From a bacterium (lineage in GTDB: Bacteria > Actinomycetota > Acidimicrobiia > Acidimicrobiales > Bin134), in assembly GCA_028820035.1 (NCBI GenBank), contig JAPPKI010000249.1, positions 1-14,761 on the forward strand: a DNA stretch of 14,761 nt, given 5' to 3'. The number at the start of each line of letters is the position of its first letter. Within the stretch, counting starts at the first letter, position 1. Made by a program: the position numbers and the translations under genes. The notes below the pieces were generated by a model, which was given only the letters and a program-made list of their open reading frames with translations, searched no databases and was not told the DNA's origin. This document shows positions 1 through 5,981 of the stretch, in pieces.

Positions 1-162
1 GCCTACGACGTAGTCGATGGCGGGCAAGTCAAAGGCGTCGCGGAGACCCTCAAGCTTCTGGGGCGACCTGACCAGGGCGCAAACCTCATGGCCCGCGTCG
101 ATGGCGCGTGCCGCGGTGTGTCCGCCGATAAACCCAGTTGCCCCCGTCATCATCACGCGCAC
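1..162 (-). CDS. NAD-dependent epimerase/dehydratase, N-terminal part (cut by window edge)
   Basis: Only the first 54 codons lie in the window. The reading from a GTG at 162 begins M-R-V-M-M-T-G-A-T-G-F-I-G, the usual start of extended short-chain dehydrogenases. It carries the NAD(P)-binding motif TGxxGxxG at residues 6-13, followed by the expected alpha-helix and second beta-strand (GHEVCALVR). Family members oxidise, reduce or epimerise sugars, sterols or other alcohols with NAD(P). The specific substrate cannot be told from this fragment. A weak purine-rich site (AGGGTGGA) lies just upstream of 162. GTG at 156 and ATG at 153 or 150 are alternative starts but would shorten the first beta-strand. 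The gene diverges from the SnoaL-like gene, with a 39-bp gap between the two starts. Confidence 0.82.
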   Translation of the reverse strand, partial: MRVMMTGATGFIGGHTAARAIDAGHEVCALVRSPQKLEGLRDAFDLPAIDYVVG

Positions 163-189
163 AGAAATCCACCCTAGTAGCCAGTGGGT

Positions 190-201
190 TAGATTCCGCT
201 G
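190..201 (+). promoter_or_regulatory. Putative leaderless promoter -10 box (TAGATT, 6 nt before GTG)
   Basis: TAGATT at 190-195 fits the actinobacterial TANNNT -10 pattern and is followed by exactly 6 nt and then the GTG start at 202, so transcription would begin at or next to the start codon. There is no Shine-Dalgarno sequence in the gap. The first three bases of the box (TAG) are an in-frame stop for the downstream gene, which rules out any start upstream of 190. No convincing -35 hexamer is seen at the expected distance (around 167-172), which limits confidence. Confidence 0.4.
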
Positions 202-633
202 GTGGACCAAGACACGCGGCGAGCGGCCAATCTCAATCGGATTAGGGCGTATTTCGAGCTGATAGCCACGGGCGATGTGGATGCGCTGGCGCAGTATTGG
301 CACGACGAGATTGTCTTCGAGGTGCCCTTCTCGTTTACCGGCAAGCCGTCACGCACCGCTGGCAAGCAGGAGGTATACGACCGGCTGTCCACCTCATACG
401 GCCTGGTGAGCATGGCCTTCCATATCACAGAGATCTACGAGCTCACCGACCCCGATCGCTTCCTGGTTGAGTACGACAGCGATGGCCACATGCTCGGCTC
501 GGGGGAGCGGTATCAGAACAGCTACATCACGCTGGTGGAGATGCGGGACGGCCTCATCAGCCGCTTCCGCGAGTTCTACGACTCCCAAAGATGCGCCGCC
601 GCCTTCGGCCCGCTGCTTGACCCTGAACATTGA
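202..633 (+). CDS. SnoaL-like / NTF2-fold protein
   Basis: This is a 143-residue protein, the usual size of the SnoaL-like (NTF2-superfamily) alpha+beta cone fold. The N-terminus (RRAANLNRIRAYFELIATGDVDALAQYWHDEIVFEVPF) shows the family pattern: a long first helix, the GDxxAL turn, then W-H-D-E-I with an acidic/His pair lining the pocket. Later strands (VEYDSDGHM, YQNSYITLVEMRDGLISRFREFYD) follow the R/N-x-Y-I-x-x-x-x-x-x-D-G-x-I-x-x-x-R-E-F-x-D pattern of polyketide cyclase or ketosteroid isomerase-like members. Members isomerise, cyclise, hydrate or simply bind small hydrophobic ligands, so the function here is not specified. The GTG start is the first start codon after an in-frame TAG at 190. 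The gene is followed after 46 bp by a DUF1214 gene on the same strand, perhaps in one transcript. Confidence 0.8.
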   Translation: MDQDTRRAANLNRIRAYFELIATGDVDALAQYWHDEIVFEVPFSFTGKPSRTAGKQEVYDRLSTSYGLVSMAFHITEIYELTDPDRFLVEYDSDGHMLGSGERYQNSYITLVEMRDGLISRFREFYDSQRCAAAFGPLLDPEH

Positions 634-679
634 TCGATTATGAATAGCTGGAACCAACTGCCAAGAAAAGGAGACTCAA

Positions 680-1789
680 GTGACTGACCGATCGGGACAG
701 GTGTGGGAAGAGCTCGTGGAGTTGATGGCTGAGATCGAACAGGATTGGTGGCGCGAAGACAGAATGATGCCCAGTCCGGACGAACGGGCCGAAGCGCGGA
801 TATTCGCGCTCAACTCATTGCAGCACGCCCTGGAGTTCTGGTCGCAGGCCGATCCGGCTCGGCCTTGGTTCTACCGGTGGTTCTCGCCCACCAAGAAACT
901 CTTGGGCGACAATCCAGATGCCATCTACTACGGCTCGGTGATCGATCCCGATCGCGACTATGTGATCCGCGGCAATTTGGCGGGGGCGGTGTATACGTCG
1001 TTCACCGTGGAGGCCGGGACGGCTGGTGGAAATATGTCGGCCAAGCTGGGCTCCACGTTGAATGACGACGAGATTGAAGTACGGTCCGACGGGAGCTATG
1101 AGCTACATCTCAGCCAGCGTTCCCAGCCTAAAAATTGGTTGGCGCTCTCACCGGAATCGGGCAGTGTCACCACCCGGCACTATTTCGAATGGAACCGCCC
1201 GGCAGCCACCGACCCGACAAAGCACGTTCCTCTGGTCATCGAGCCGACGGAGGAACCCGGCCCGCCGGCTATTCCCACCGACGAGTCTTGCGCCCAAGGT
1301 CTCCGGCAGGTGATCACCTTTCTGCGGAGCGTCACGGTGGACTGGCCAACCGGCCCGCGGCAGCCTCTGGCCTGGAGCTCTACCGTGCCCAACCAGTTCA
1401 CCAACCCGCCGCTTGACGAGGGGAATCGTGAAATCGGCTACGCCGCGGCCGACAACGCTTATCGATCGGCCCGCTATCAGCTCGGCCCTGACGAGGCGCT
1501 GGAGATCCGCGGCCGCTTTCCTGTCTGCCGGTTCGCCAATGTGGTGCTCAACAACCGCTTCATCCAGACCCCGCCCTACCGGGAGCGCCGGGTGTCGCTC
1601 AACCGGCGACAAACCGTGTTGGAGCCAGACGGGTCATTCCGCATGATCCTCGCCCACCGCGATCCTGGCGTGCCCAACTGGCTGGACACCGCCGGAGCAC
1701 CCACCGGCACCCTGTTCTGGCGCTATCTCCTCCCCGAGGAGCAGCCCACCCAGCTCGAAACCCAGGTGTTGCCCATCGACGCGATTTGA
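680..1789 (+). CDS. DUF1214 domain-containing protein (first of two)
   Basis: The product is 369 residues. The C-terminal third (about residues 250-365) has the DUF1214 look: a D-N-A-Y-R-S-A-R-Y start, a long strand E-A-L-E-I-R-G-R-F-P, N-V-V-L-N-N, then S-L-N-R-R-Q, L-E-P-D-G-S-F and the strongly typical D-P-G-V-P-N-W-L-D-T followed by R-Y-L-L-P. The N-terminal part includes N-P-D-A-I-Y-Y and beta-rich sequence. No signal peptide or membrane segment is visible, so it is probably cytoplasmic. The molecular function of DUF1214 proteins is not established. In actinobacteria they often sit with dehydrogenases, P450s and sulfotransferases of lipid or steroid-like metabolism. The GTG start has a good ribosome site (AAGGAG, 668-673, 6 nt away). 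It is the strand neighbour of the SnoaL-like gene and converges on the toxin-antitoxin pair with a 17-bp gap. Confidence 0.85.
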   Translation: MTDRSGQVWEELVELMAEIEQDWWREDRMMPSPDERAEARIFALNSLQHALEFWSQADPARPWFYRWFSPTKKLLGDNPDAIYYGSVIDPDRDYVIRGNLAGAVYTSFTVEAGTAGGNMSAKLGSTLNDDEIEVRSDGSYELHLSQRSQPKNWLALSPESGSVTTRHYFEWNRPAATDPTKHVPLVIEPTEEPGPPAIPTDESCAQGLRQVITFLRSVTVDWPTGPRQPLAWSSTVPNQFTNPPLDEGNREIGYAAADNAYRSARYQLGPDEALEIRGRFPVCRFANVVLNNRFIQTPPYRERRVSLNRRQTVLEPDGSFRMILAHRDPGVPNWLDTAGAPTGTLFWRYLLPEEQPTQLETQVLPIDAI

Positions 1790-1806
1790 TCTGCCGTGTC
1801 TCTTTC

Positions 1807-2340
1807 CTAGTCAGCGAGAGCACGTAGGCGGGCGACCCGCTGGTCCTCGCCGCCGAGGTAGCGAACGAGCACGCCCAGTACCGCTTCGTGGTCGAGCGTG
1901 CCGGCTGCGTTCATTTCCTCTAGATCGGCCCAGTCTCGGGTGCGGTCGAAGAACGCCTTGAACACGGCCAGGTCTCGGCAGGCGAGGAAGGGAATGTCGG
2001 CGCCGGCGAATGATTCGATCCGGGCCCGGGTGGCGGCGGCTTCATGGAACGGGGTGGTGTTGAGAAATACGTCGACTGGGGTTGTGTCCCACCAGAGTCG
2101 ACTTTGCCCGTCGGTTTCCAACTGCTCCCGATTGTCAGTGGTCACTTCTATTTCCGCGGGCAGGGCAGCCAGCACCTGTTCGATGTGGTCGAGGCCGACA
2201 TAGAGGTTGACGTCGATGTCGATTGTGGCCCGCGCCTGCTGGGTGCACCATGCAAGGGCCAGTGCGCCGCCGAAGGCGTGGGGGATTTCGGCATCGTCCA
2301 AGGCTTGGTGGAGGGCAACAATGCGCTCGGCCAGGTTCAT
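1807..2340 (-). CDS. Nucleotidyltransferase, AbiEii/MNT-type, probable toxin of a TA pair
   Basis: This 177-residue protein has the polymerase-beta-like nucleotidyltransferase signature: an F-G-G-A-L-A-L-A helix start (G24, G25), then T-I-D-I-D-V-N with the metal-binding pair D41/D43, and a third acidic residue D90 in the strand P-V-D-V-F. Such enzymes transfer a nucleotide to RNA, protein or a small molecule; AbiEii-type members act as toxins by modifying tRNA. The region around D129-K138 (C-R-D-L-A-V-F-K-A-F-F-D-R-T-R-D-W-A-D-L) is the usual C-terminal helix of this group, with K and D after the core. The start ATG overlaps the stop of the upstream XRE gene by 4 bp (ATGA), so translation is probably coupled. 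This gene order, regulator first and nucleotidyltransferase second, fits a type II or IV toxin-antitoxin or phage-defence module. Whether it is toxic is inferred. Confidence 0.8.
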   Translation of the reverse strand: MNLAERIVALHQALDDAEIPHAFGGALALAWCTQQARATIDIDVNLYVGLDHIEQVLAALPAEIEVTTDNREQLETDGQSRLWWDTTPVDVFLNTTPFHEAAATRARIESFAGADIPFLACRDLAVFKAFFDRTRDWADLEEMNAAGTLDHEAVLGVLVRYLGGEDQRVARLRALAD

Positions 2341-2648
2341 TTTCCGAAAACGGGAAATTCAAGGTTGGGGGAGTGCCGGGCCGGAAATTCGGCAGCCAGC
2401 TCGAGCACGGCAGCCAATTCGACCCCCCGGTCGAGACGGCCAGCTCCCCGCACGCGGGGGCTGATCTCACGGTCAAGGGCGAAACCAGCGGCACGAACGA
2501 TGCGGTCGACGGTAGCGGCGGACGGAATCTTGGCTCCTGCCTCGTAGGCCGCGATCGCCGAGTGGGAGGTGGCGGCTGCCACAGCAAGGCCTCGCAGAGT
2601 GAAGCCGGCCCGGCACCGGGCGGTACGGATCACCTCAGCAGCGTCCAT
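2337..2648 (-). CDS. XRE-family helix-turn-helix regulator, probable antitoxin
   Basis: With the ATG at 2648 the product is 103 residues. Residues 5-58 form a Cro/CI-type helix-turn-helix: I-R-T-A-R-C-R-A-G-F-T-L-R-G-L-A, then S-H-S-A-I-A-A-Y-E-A-G at the recognition helix, and P-S-A-A-T-V-D-R-I-V-R-A-A-G-F. The C-terminal ~40 residues are likely the part that contacts the partner. The frame could extend upstream to an ATG at 2684, but that would make a perfect 26-bp palindrome coding, and the palindrome is better read as the operator. The 2648 start lies 4 bp downstream of the palindrome and 6 nt after a TANNNT box. It is expected to repress its own operon, with help from the nucleotidyltransferase it overlaps by 4 bp. 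Confidence 0.82.
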   Translation of the reverse strand: MDAAEVIRTARCRAGFTLRGLAVAAATSHSAIAAYEAGAKIPSAATVDRIVRAAGFALDREISPRVRGAGRLDRGVELAAVLELAAEFPARHSPNLEFPVFGK

Positions 2649-2652
2649 GTGA

Positions 2653-2678
2653 AAATGGTATCTGATCAGATACCATTT
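2653..2678 (-). promoter_or_regulatory. 26-bp perfect palindrome: probable operator/leaderless promoter of the XRE-nucleotidyltransferase operon
   Basis: The half-site AAATGGTATCTGA is followed at once by its exact reverse complement, with the centre between 2665 and 2666. On the minus strand the palindrome's right arm contains TACCAT (2676-2671), a TANNNT -10 box, then TTTCAC and ATG at 2648, so the transcript would start at the start codon without a leader. No good -35 hexamer is seen at 16-18 nt. A palindrome covering the -10 box is what an autorepressing helix-turn-helix antitoxin needs. The palindrome itself is seen directly; its role is inferred. Confidence 0.7.
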
Positions 2679-2694
2679 AGCCACAACAGTCGGT

Positions 2695-3456
2695 CTAAAG
2701 GTCGCGTCCTAGGAGACTGAAGCACTGGCCAGTCGGGCCATCTTGTGGTGAACGGGTAGCGAGAAATGCTACGTATTCCGCGACTTCGCTGGGTTCTTTG
2801 ACCCGATCCCCACCGAGCGCCGGCTCAAGTTCCTTAAGACGGTCCATCGGCAGCCCGACCGTCCAGCTCAAGAGCTCGGTAGAAACCGCGCCGGGAACAA
2901 TTTCGTTGACCGTGATTCCCCGGGGCCGGAGCTCTCCCGCCAGCACGCGGACGTACATCGAAACAGCGGCTTTCGCCGAGCAATAGGCGGCGGCACCTGG
3001 CGAAGGTGAATGCCCCTGACCCGAGCCGATCACGATGATGTGACCGCCTTCGCCAGCGGCAAGAAGTTCAAGTGCGGTGTCGCAACAGAAGTGCACGCCA
3101 TGCACATTGACGCTGAAGCAGCGATCCCAGTTTTCGTCAGCGAGCTCTCCGACCGGAACCAGAGGCTGCATCGCCCCGGCATTGTTCACGAGGGTGTCCA
3201 GCCGACCGAAAACCTGCTCGGTTCGGCTGAAGAGATTGTGGACCTCAGGCCGAGCAGTCACATCCGTCACAACCACCTCGGCTGTCCCTCCAGCGGCCTC
3301 AATCCCAGCCGCCACCTCCTCGAGTTCATCGGCAGAGCGAGCGGCAAGCACGACTGAGGCGCCATCTTGCGCCAGGCGCTCAGCGCATGCCTGTCCGATG
3401 CCGCGCCCCGCACCGGTCACGACTGCGACTTTCCCATTGAGTGGCTTCGTCGACAT
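2695..3456 (-). CDS. Short-chain dehydrogenase/reductase (classical SDR)
   Basis: The 253-residue product has the usual classical SDR length. It has the complete motif set: T14-G-A-G-R-G-I-G21 for NAD(P) binding, N91-N-A-G94, N117 in S-V-N-V-H-G, catalytic S145 (I-G-S-G), and Y158-x-x-x-K162. P-G-A-V-S-T at 188-193 is the conserved segment after beta-6. A-R in V-V-L-A-A-R (residues 36-40) may favour NADPH, though this is a weak hint. It interconverts an alcohol and a ketone or aldehyde; the substrate is unknown. The frame runs up to 3621, but M56 of that longer frame (3456) is chosen because it directly precedes the first beta-strand, has an AAAGG site upstream and lies after the end of the neighbouring DUF1214 gene. 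The 17-bp gap to that gene suggests an operon. Confidence 0.9.
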   Translation of the reverse strand: MSTKPLNGKVAVVTGAGRGIGQACAERLAQDGASVVLAARSADELEEVAAGIEAAGGTAEVVVTDVTARPEVHNLFSRTEQVFGRLDTLVNNAGAMQPLVPVGELADENWDRCFSVNVHGVHFCCDTALELLAAGEGGHIIVIGSGQGHSPSPGAAAYCSAKAAVSMYVRVLAGELRPRGITVNEIVPGAVSTELLSWTVGLPMDRLKELEPALGGDRVKEPSEVAEYVAFLATRSPQDGPTGQCFSLLGRDL

Positions 3457-3473
3457 TTGGTACAGCCTTTCGA

Positions 3474-4553
3474 TCAGGTTCGGTAGCGCCAGGCAATATG
3501 GGACGAGCGGCGAGCTATCTGGGCCTGTCGGTCCACCGGGGGCAGGTCTAGCTCGCTGAGGGGTACAACCTGGGCGTCTACGACTGGAGTTTCGGGTGGG
3601 TGCCACCAGCGAAAGGTGCAAAGCACCGAGTCTCGCCCTTCGGTGTCAAGCCAGTTGGCGCCGCCAGGATCGGTGCCGGCGATGACGATGGGCCCGGATT
3701 CGATAAGCGCGTGGTTGAGGCAGGTGAGCCGATTGGTGAAGTCCAGGGCCTCATACCATGGCCGGTTGTAGAGCTGGACGTCCCACATGGTGGCACCCCG
3801 ATGGTCGACCTCGACCACGAGGGCCTGGTCAGGATCGAGGGCTACCCCGGCGTGGCTGTAGATCAGCGTCTTGACCCCGCGGCCCATTCCCGCCGGGGGG
3901 AGGAAGGTGTTGGGGGGCTGGTCGCCCAGCATTCGCTCTTGGTAGCCGTTCCAAAACTCGAAGGAGTGCTCGATCTCGCCGAGGGCAGTGCCGAGGATGG
4001 CGGCGGCATCGATATCCGGTTTGGGCTCGCCCACGGTGTCGAGGCGCTCGATCACAAAGGTGGCTGGTTCGGCCGCCTGCCAGTCGAAGTAGTAGTCCCG
4101 GATGTGCACGAACGACGTTTCGGGATCAAGCGGTAACCAGTTTCTTATCCCGCCACCTGGATCTTCACCGCCCAACAAGATGTCAATGTCGTCACCAGGA
4201 CCGAGCCCGAGGCTCGATCCCGTTACCTCAAGACCCACGCCCGCGCCGCCGCTTTGCGTGGCGCCGAGCTTGATCTGGAGCACGAATTCCTCACAGGCGC
4301 CCATGTGCCCAGAGATCCGGTACACCCCGTCGCCGTCGATCGCGGTTCGGCGGGCCACCTGGTCGGCGTTGGGCCCGCCCCATTGGTAGACGGGGTCGCT
4401 GCTCCGGAAGAAGGCTGGGTGGCGGGGGTCGTTGTGGCCGATCGCATAGGTCAGCCAACATGCAACCTGATTGGCCAGGTGCCGCTGCCCCTCATCGTCC
4501 AGGCCCTCGCCAAGGGCCTCAATTCGTTCGCAGAACTCGCTCCAAGTCGTCAT
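3474..4553 (-). CDS. DUF1214 domain-containing protein (second, diverged paralogue)
   Basis: The product is 359 residues if started at the ATG at 4553. Like the protein at 680-1789, it pairs an N-terminal part with a N-A-D-Q/N-P-D-A segment, I-D-G-D-G-V-Y-R-I-S-G and beta strands, with a C-terminal DUF1214 region: D-P-D-Q-A-L-V-V-E-V, then W-D-V-Q-L-Y-N-R, S-G-P-I-V-I-A-G-T-D-P-G-G-A-N-W-L-D-T and F-R-W-W. Function is unknown for the family. The open frame continues upstream to 5060, but that stretch lies antisense to the GNAT acetyltransferase and is rejected. There is no clear Shine-Dalgarno; a TATTTT box at 4565-4570 on the minus strand, 11 nt before the ATG, could serve as a -10 with a very short leader. 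The SDR gene follows 17 bp downstream, probably co-transcribed. Confidence 0.82.
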   Translation of the reverse strand: MTTWSEFCERIEALGEGLDDEGQRHLANQVACWLTYAIGHNDPRHPAFFRSSDPVYQWGGPNADQVARRTAIDGDGVYRISGHMGACEEFVLQIKLGATQSGGAGVGLEVTGSSLGLGPGDDIDILLGGEDPGGGIRNWLPLDPETSFVHIRDYYFDWQAAEPATFVIERLDTVGEPKPDIDAAAILGTALGEIEHSFEFWNGYQERMLGDQPPNTFLPPAGMGRGVKTLIYSHAGVALDPDQALVVEVDHRGATMWDVQLYNRPWYEALDFTNRLTCLNHALIESGPIVIAGTDPGGANWLDTEGRDSVLCTFRWWHPPETPVVDAQVVPLSELDLPPVDRQAQIARRSSHIAWRYRT

Positions 4554-4652
4554 AGACGACTTGCAAAATAGACCACCCACGTCCTGGTAGCGATCTTCCG
4601 GGTAGTGGTAATTCCGCCAAGAAGCACAAACACCCTGTGGAAGTGTTGGAGG

Positions 4653-5225
4653 GTGGGTGTCCTTCCCGAGGTAGTCGTCGGCCCCCGCCTGGTCTTGCGA
4701 CGTTGGCGGGTCAGCGATATGGGGATCCTGCGGGAGGCCGTCCAGGAGAGCATCGATCATCTCCGGCCATGGATGTCGTGGATCGAGTTCGAGCCATTGA
4801 GCGATCCCGACCGAGAAGCACTCATCCGCCAGTGGGAGGAAGACTGGATTGCTGGTAGAGAGGTTGTATTTGGCGCGTTCTTGGGAGACCAAGTAGTCGG
4901 TGGCTGCGGATTCCACGACCGCGCTGGCCCCAACACACTGGAAATTGGCTACTGGGTTCACGTTGATCACTTGCGGCAGGGATACGCCACCGAGATGGCC
5001 CACATCCTCACCTCCGCAGCGTTTGCCGTCCCCAGTATCGAGCGGGTGGAGATCCACCATGACAAGGCCAACACCCGAAGCGGGGCCGTTCCTGAGGCCC
5101 TCGGCTTCAATCTCGACGGAGAATCACAAGTCAAAACCCATGCCCCAGCCACAATCGGCATCGACGTCGCCTGGTCAATGAGCAAGAGAAGGTGGCAGTC
5201 CATCAACACGACTCTTGATGGCTGA
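4653..5225 (+). CDS. GNAT-family N-acetyltransferase (RimJ/RimL-like)
   Basis: This protein has about 190 residues. The N-terminus G-P-R-L-V-L-R-R-W-R-V-S-D, the middle V-F-G-A-F-L-G-D-Q-V-V-G-G-C-G-F and L-E-I-G-Y-W-V-H-V-D-H-L-R-Q-G-Y-A-T-E-M follow the RimJ/RimL pattern, with the acetyl-CoA pyrophosphate loop at R108-Q-G-Y-A-T113. It ends with I-E-R-V-E-I-H-H-D-K-A-N-T-R-S and A-L-G-F. It would transfer an acetyl group from acetyl-CoA to an amine (ribosomal protein N-terminus, antibiotic or metabolite); the acceptor is unknown. The start is uncertain. GTG at 4653 gives the family's usual short N-terminus but has GGAGG touching the start codon; GTG at 4605 adds 16 residues with poor coding character and no ribosome site. 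The gene diverges from the DUF1214 gene, with about 100 bp between. Confidence 0.82.
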   Translation: MGVLPEVVVGPRLVLRRWRVSDMGILREAVQESIDHLRPWMSWIEFEPLSDPDREALIRQWEEDWIAGREVVFGAFLGDQVVGGCGFHDRAGPNTLEIGYWVHVDHLRQGYATEMAHILTSAAFAVPSIERVEIHHDKANTRSGAVPEALGFNLDGESQVKTHAPATIGIDVAWSMSKRRWQSINTTLDG

Positions 5226-5237
5226 TCTATTACCGTC

Positions 5238-5266
5238 TTGAGGGAATACTAAAGCTTAGCTAAGCT
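5238..5266 (+). promoter_or_regulatory. Promoter with overlapping palindromic operator of the phd-vapC operon
   Basis: TTGAGG (5238-5243) as -35, a 17-nt spacer and TAAGCT (5261-5266) as -10 make a good sigma-70-type promoter. The GTG at 5273 lies 6 nt after the -10 box, implying a leaderless mRNA. A perfect 14-bp palindrome, AGCTTAGCTAAGCT (5253-5266), covers the end of the spacer and the whole -10 box. Binding of the Phd antitoxin there would block the promoter, the standard autoregulation for this TA class. The sequence features are seen directly; binding is inferred. Confidence 0.65.
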
Positions 5267-5272
5267 AAGACC

Positions 5273-5530
5273 GTGACTGCTCGCATTGTGAATACTCATG
5301 AGGCAAAGTCTCGACTGTCTGAGCTCATTCGGGAGGCCGAAGGGGGTGCGGAGGTAATCGTGGCGCGCAATGGCCATCCGGTTGCCAGGATCGTGCCATG
5401 GCGTCCTGCCAATTCTGTGCGGGTCCCCGGTGCCTGGGCCGGTCAGGTCGAATACGGCGATGGTGTTGTCGGCTCCGACGAGGAGGTTGTGGCAATGTTT
5501 GATGAGTCTGCCGAGGCCGACCTGCTGTGA
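5273..5530 (+). CDS. Phd/YefM-family antitoxin
   Basis: This 85-residue protein has the Phd/YefM DNA-binding fold at residues 1-45: V-N-T-H-E-A-K-S-R-L-S-E-L-I-R-E-A-E, then E-V-I-V-A-R-N-G-H-P-V-A-R-I-V-P. The acidic C-terminal tail is the expected toxin-binding part. It should bind the palindrome overlapping its own promoter and neutralise the PIN toxin encoded next. The GTG start is fixed by an in-frame TAA at 5261-5263, which itself belongs to the operator palindrome. Its stop overlaps the toxin start by 4 bp (GTGA), typical of translational coupling in TA operons. Confidence 0.92.
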   Translation: MTARIVNTHEAKSRLSELIREAEGGAEVIVARNGHPVARIVPWRPANSVRVPGAWAGQVEYGDGVVGSDEEVVAMFDESAEADLL

Positions 5531-5907
5531 GGATCCTGCTCGACAGCCATGTGGCACTGTGGTGGCTTGACAACCACGTCTCGCTTGGGGTCGAGTGCCG
5601 CAGGCAGATCGAGCAGGCCGATGAGGCATTCTTCTCGGTGGTCACTCCGTGGGAGCTGGGGATCAAGCGAGCGCTTGGCAAGTTGACCATGCCTGATGGG
5701 CTAGTCGATGCGCTCAGATCTGGAGGATTCATCCCGCTATACGTCTCGGTCGAACACGCTGAGCACGCACCAACGCTGCCAAATCACCATCGTGATCCCT
5801 TCGACCGAATGCTGGTTGCCCAGGCACAGCTGGAGTCATTGGCCATGGCGACTGCCGACGAGATTTTTGAGGCCTATGACGTCGAGTTGATTGACGCCCG
5901 AAGCTGA
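5527..5907 (+). CDS. VapC-family PIN-domain toxin (ribonuclease)
   Basis: The product is 126 residues, the usual VapC size. The PIN acidic site is complete: D6 in I-L-L-D-S-H, E43 in P-W-E-L-G-I-K, D90/D93 in H-H-R-D-P-F-D-R-M-L-V-A-Q-A, and D111 in A-T-A-D-E. The W-E-L and D-P-F-D-R motifs are hallmarks of the VapC subgroup paired with Phd-type antitoxins. VapC enzymes are Mg2+/Mn2+-dependent RNases that cut tRNA or rRNA; the target here is unknown. The gene starts with GTG inside the antitoxin stop (4-bp overlap). The intact catalytic set suggests an active module. Confidence 0.93.
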   Translation: MRILLDSHVALWWLDNHVSLGVECRRQIEQADEAFFSVVTPWELGIKRALGKLTMPDGLVDALRSGGFIPLYVSVEHAEHAPTLPNHHRDPFDRMLVAQAQLESLAMATADEIFEAYDVELIDARS

Positions 5908-5981
5908 TCAGCATTCGCAATTCGGGCGCAGATCAAGTAGAGCCATATGCCTGACGCCACTTAGCTGGGGAGGCCACCAGG

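Noticed and set aside
2649..2684. Upstream start for the XRE regulator
   Set aside because: It would translate the perfect palindrome, which is better explained as an operator. The 2648 ATG directly precedes the helix-turn-helix.
2044..2720. Overlapping plus-strand frames (2044-2547, 2223-2720) across the XRE-nucleotidyltransferase pair
   Set aside because: They are antisense to two genes with clear HTH and nucleotidyltransferase motifs, and are low-complexity Arg/Gly/Pro-rich sequences.
4630..4660. ACACCC...GGGTGT inverted repeat near the GNAT start
   Set aside because: Six-base arms in a G/T-rich stretch are expected by chance; there is no consistent relation to a promoter.
4554..5060. 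N-terminal extension of the minus-strand DUF1214 frame
   Set aside because: It is antisense to a GNAT gene with clear acetyl-CoA motifs, and its sequence shows no domain pattern. The ATG at 4553 gives a protein of about the same length as the paralogue.
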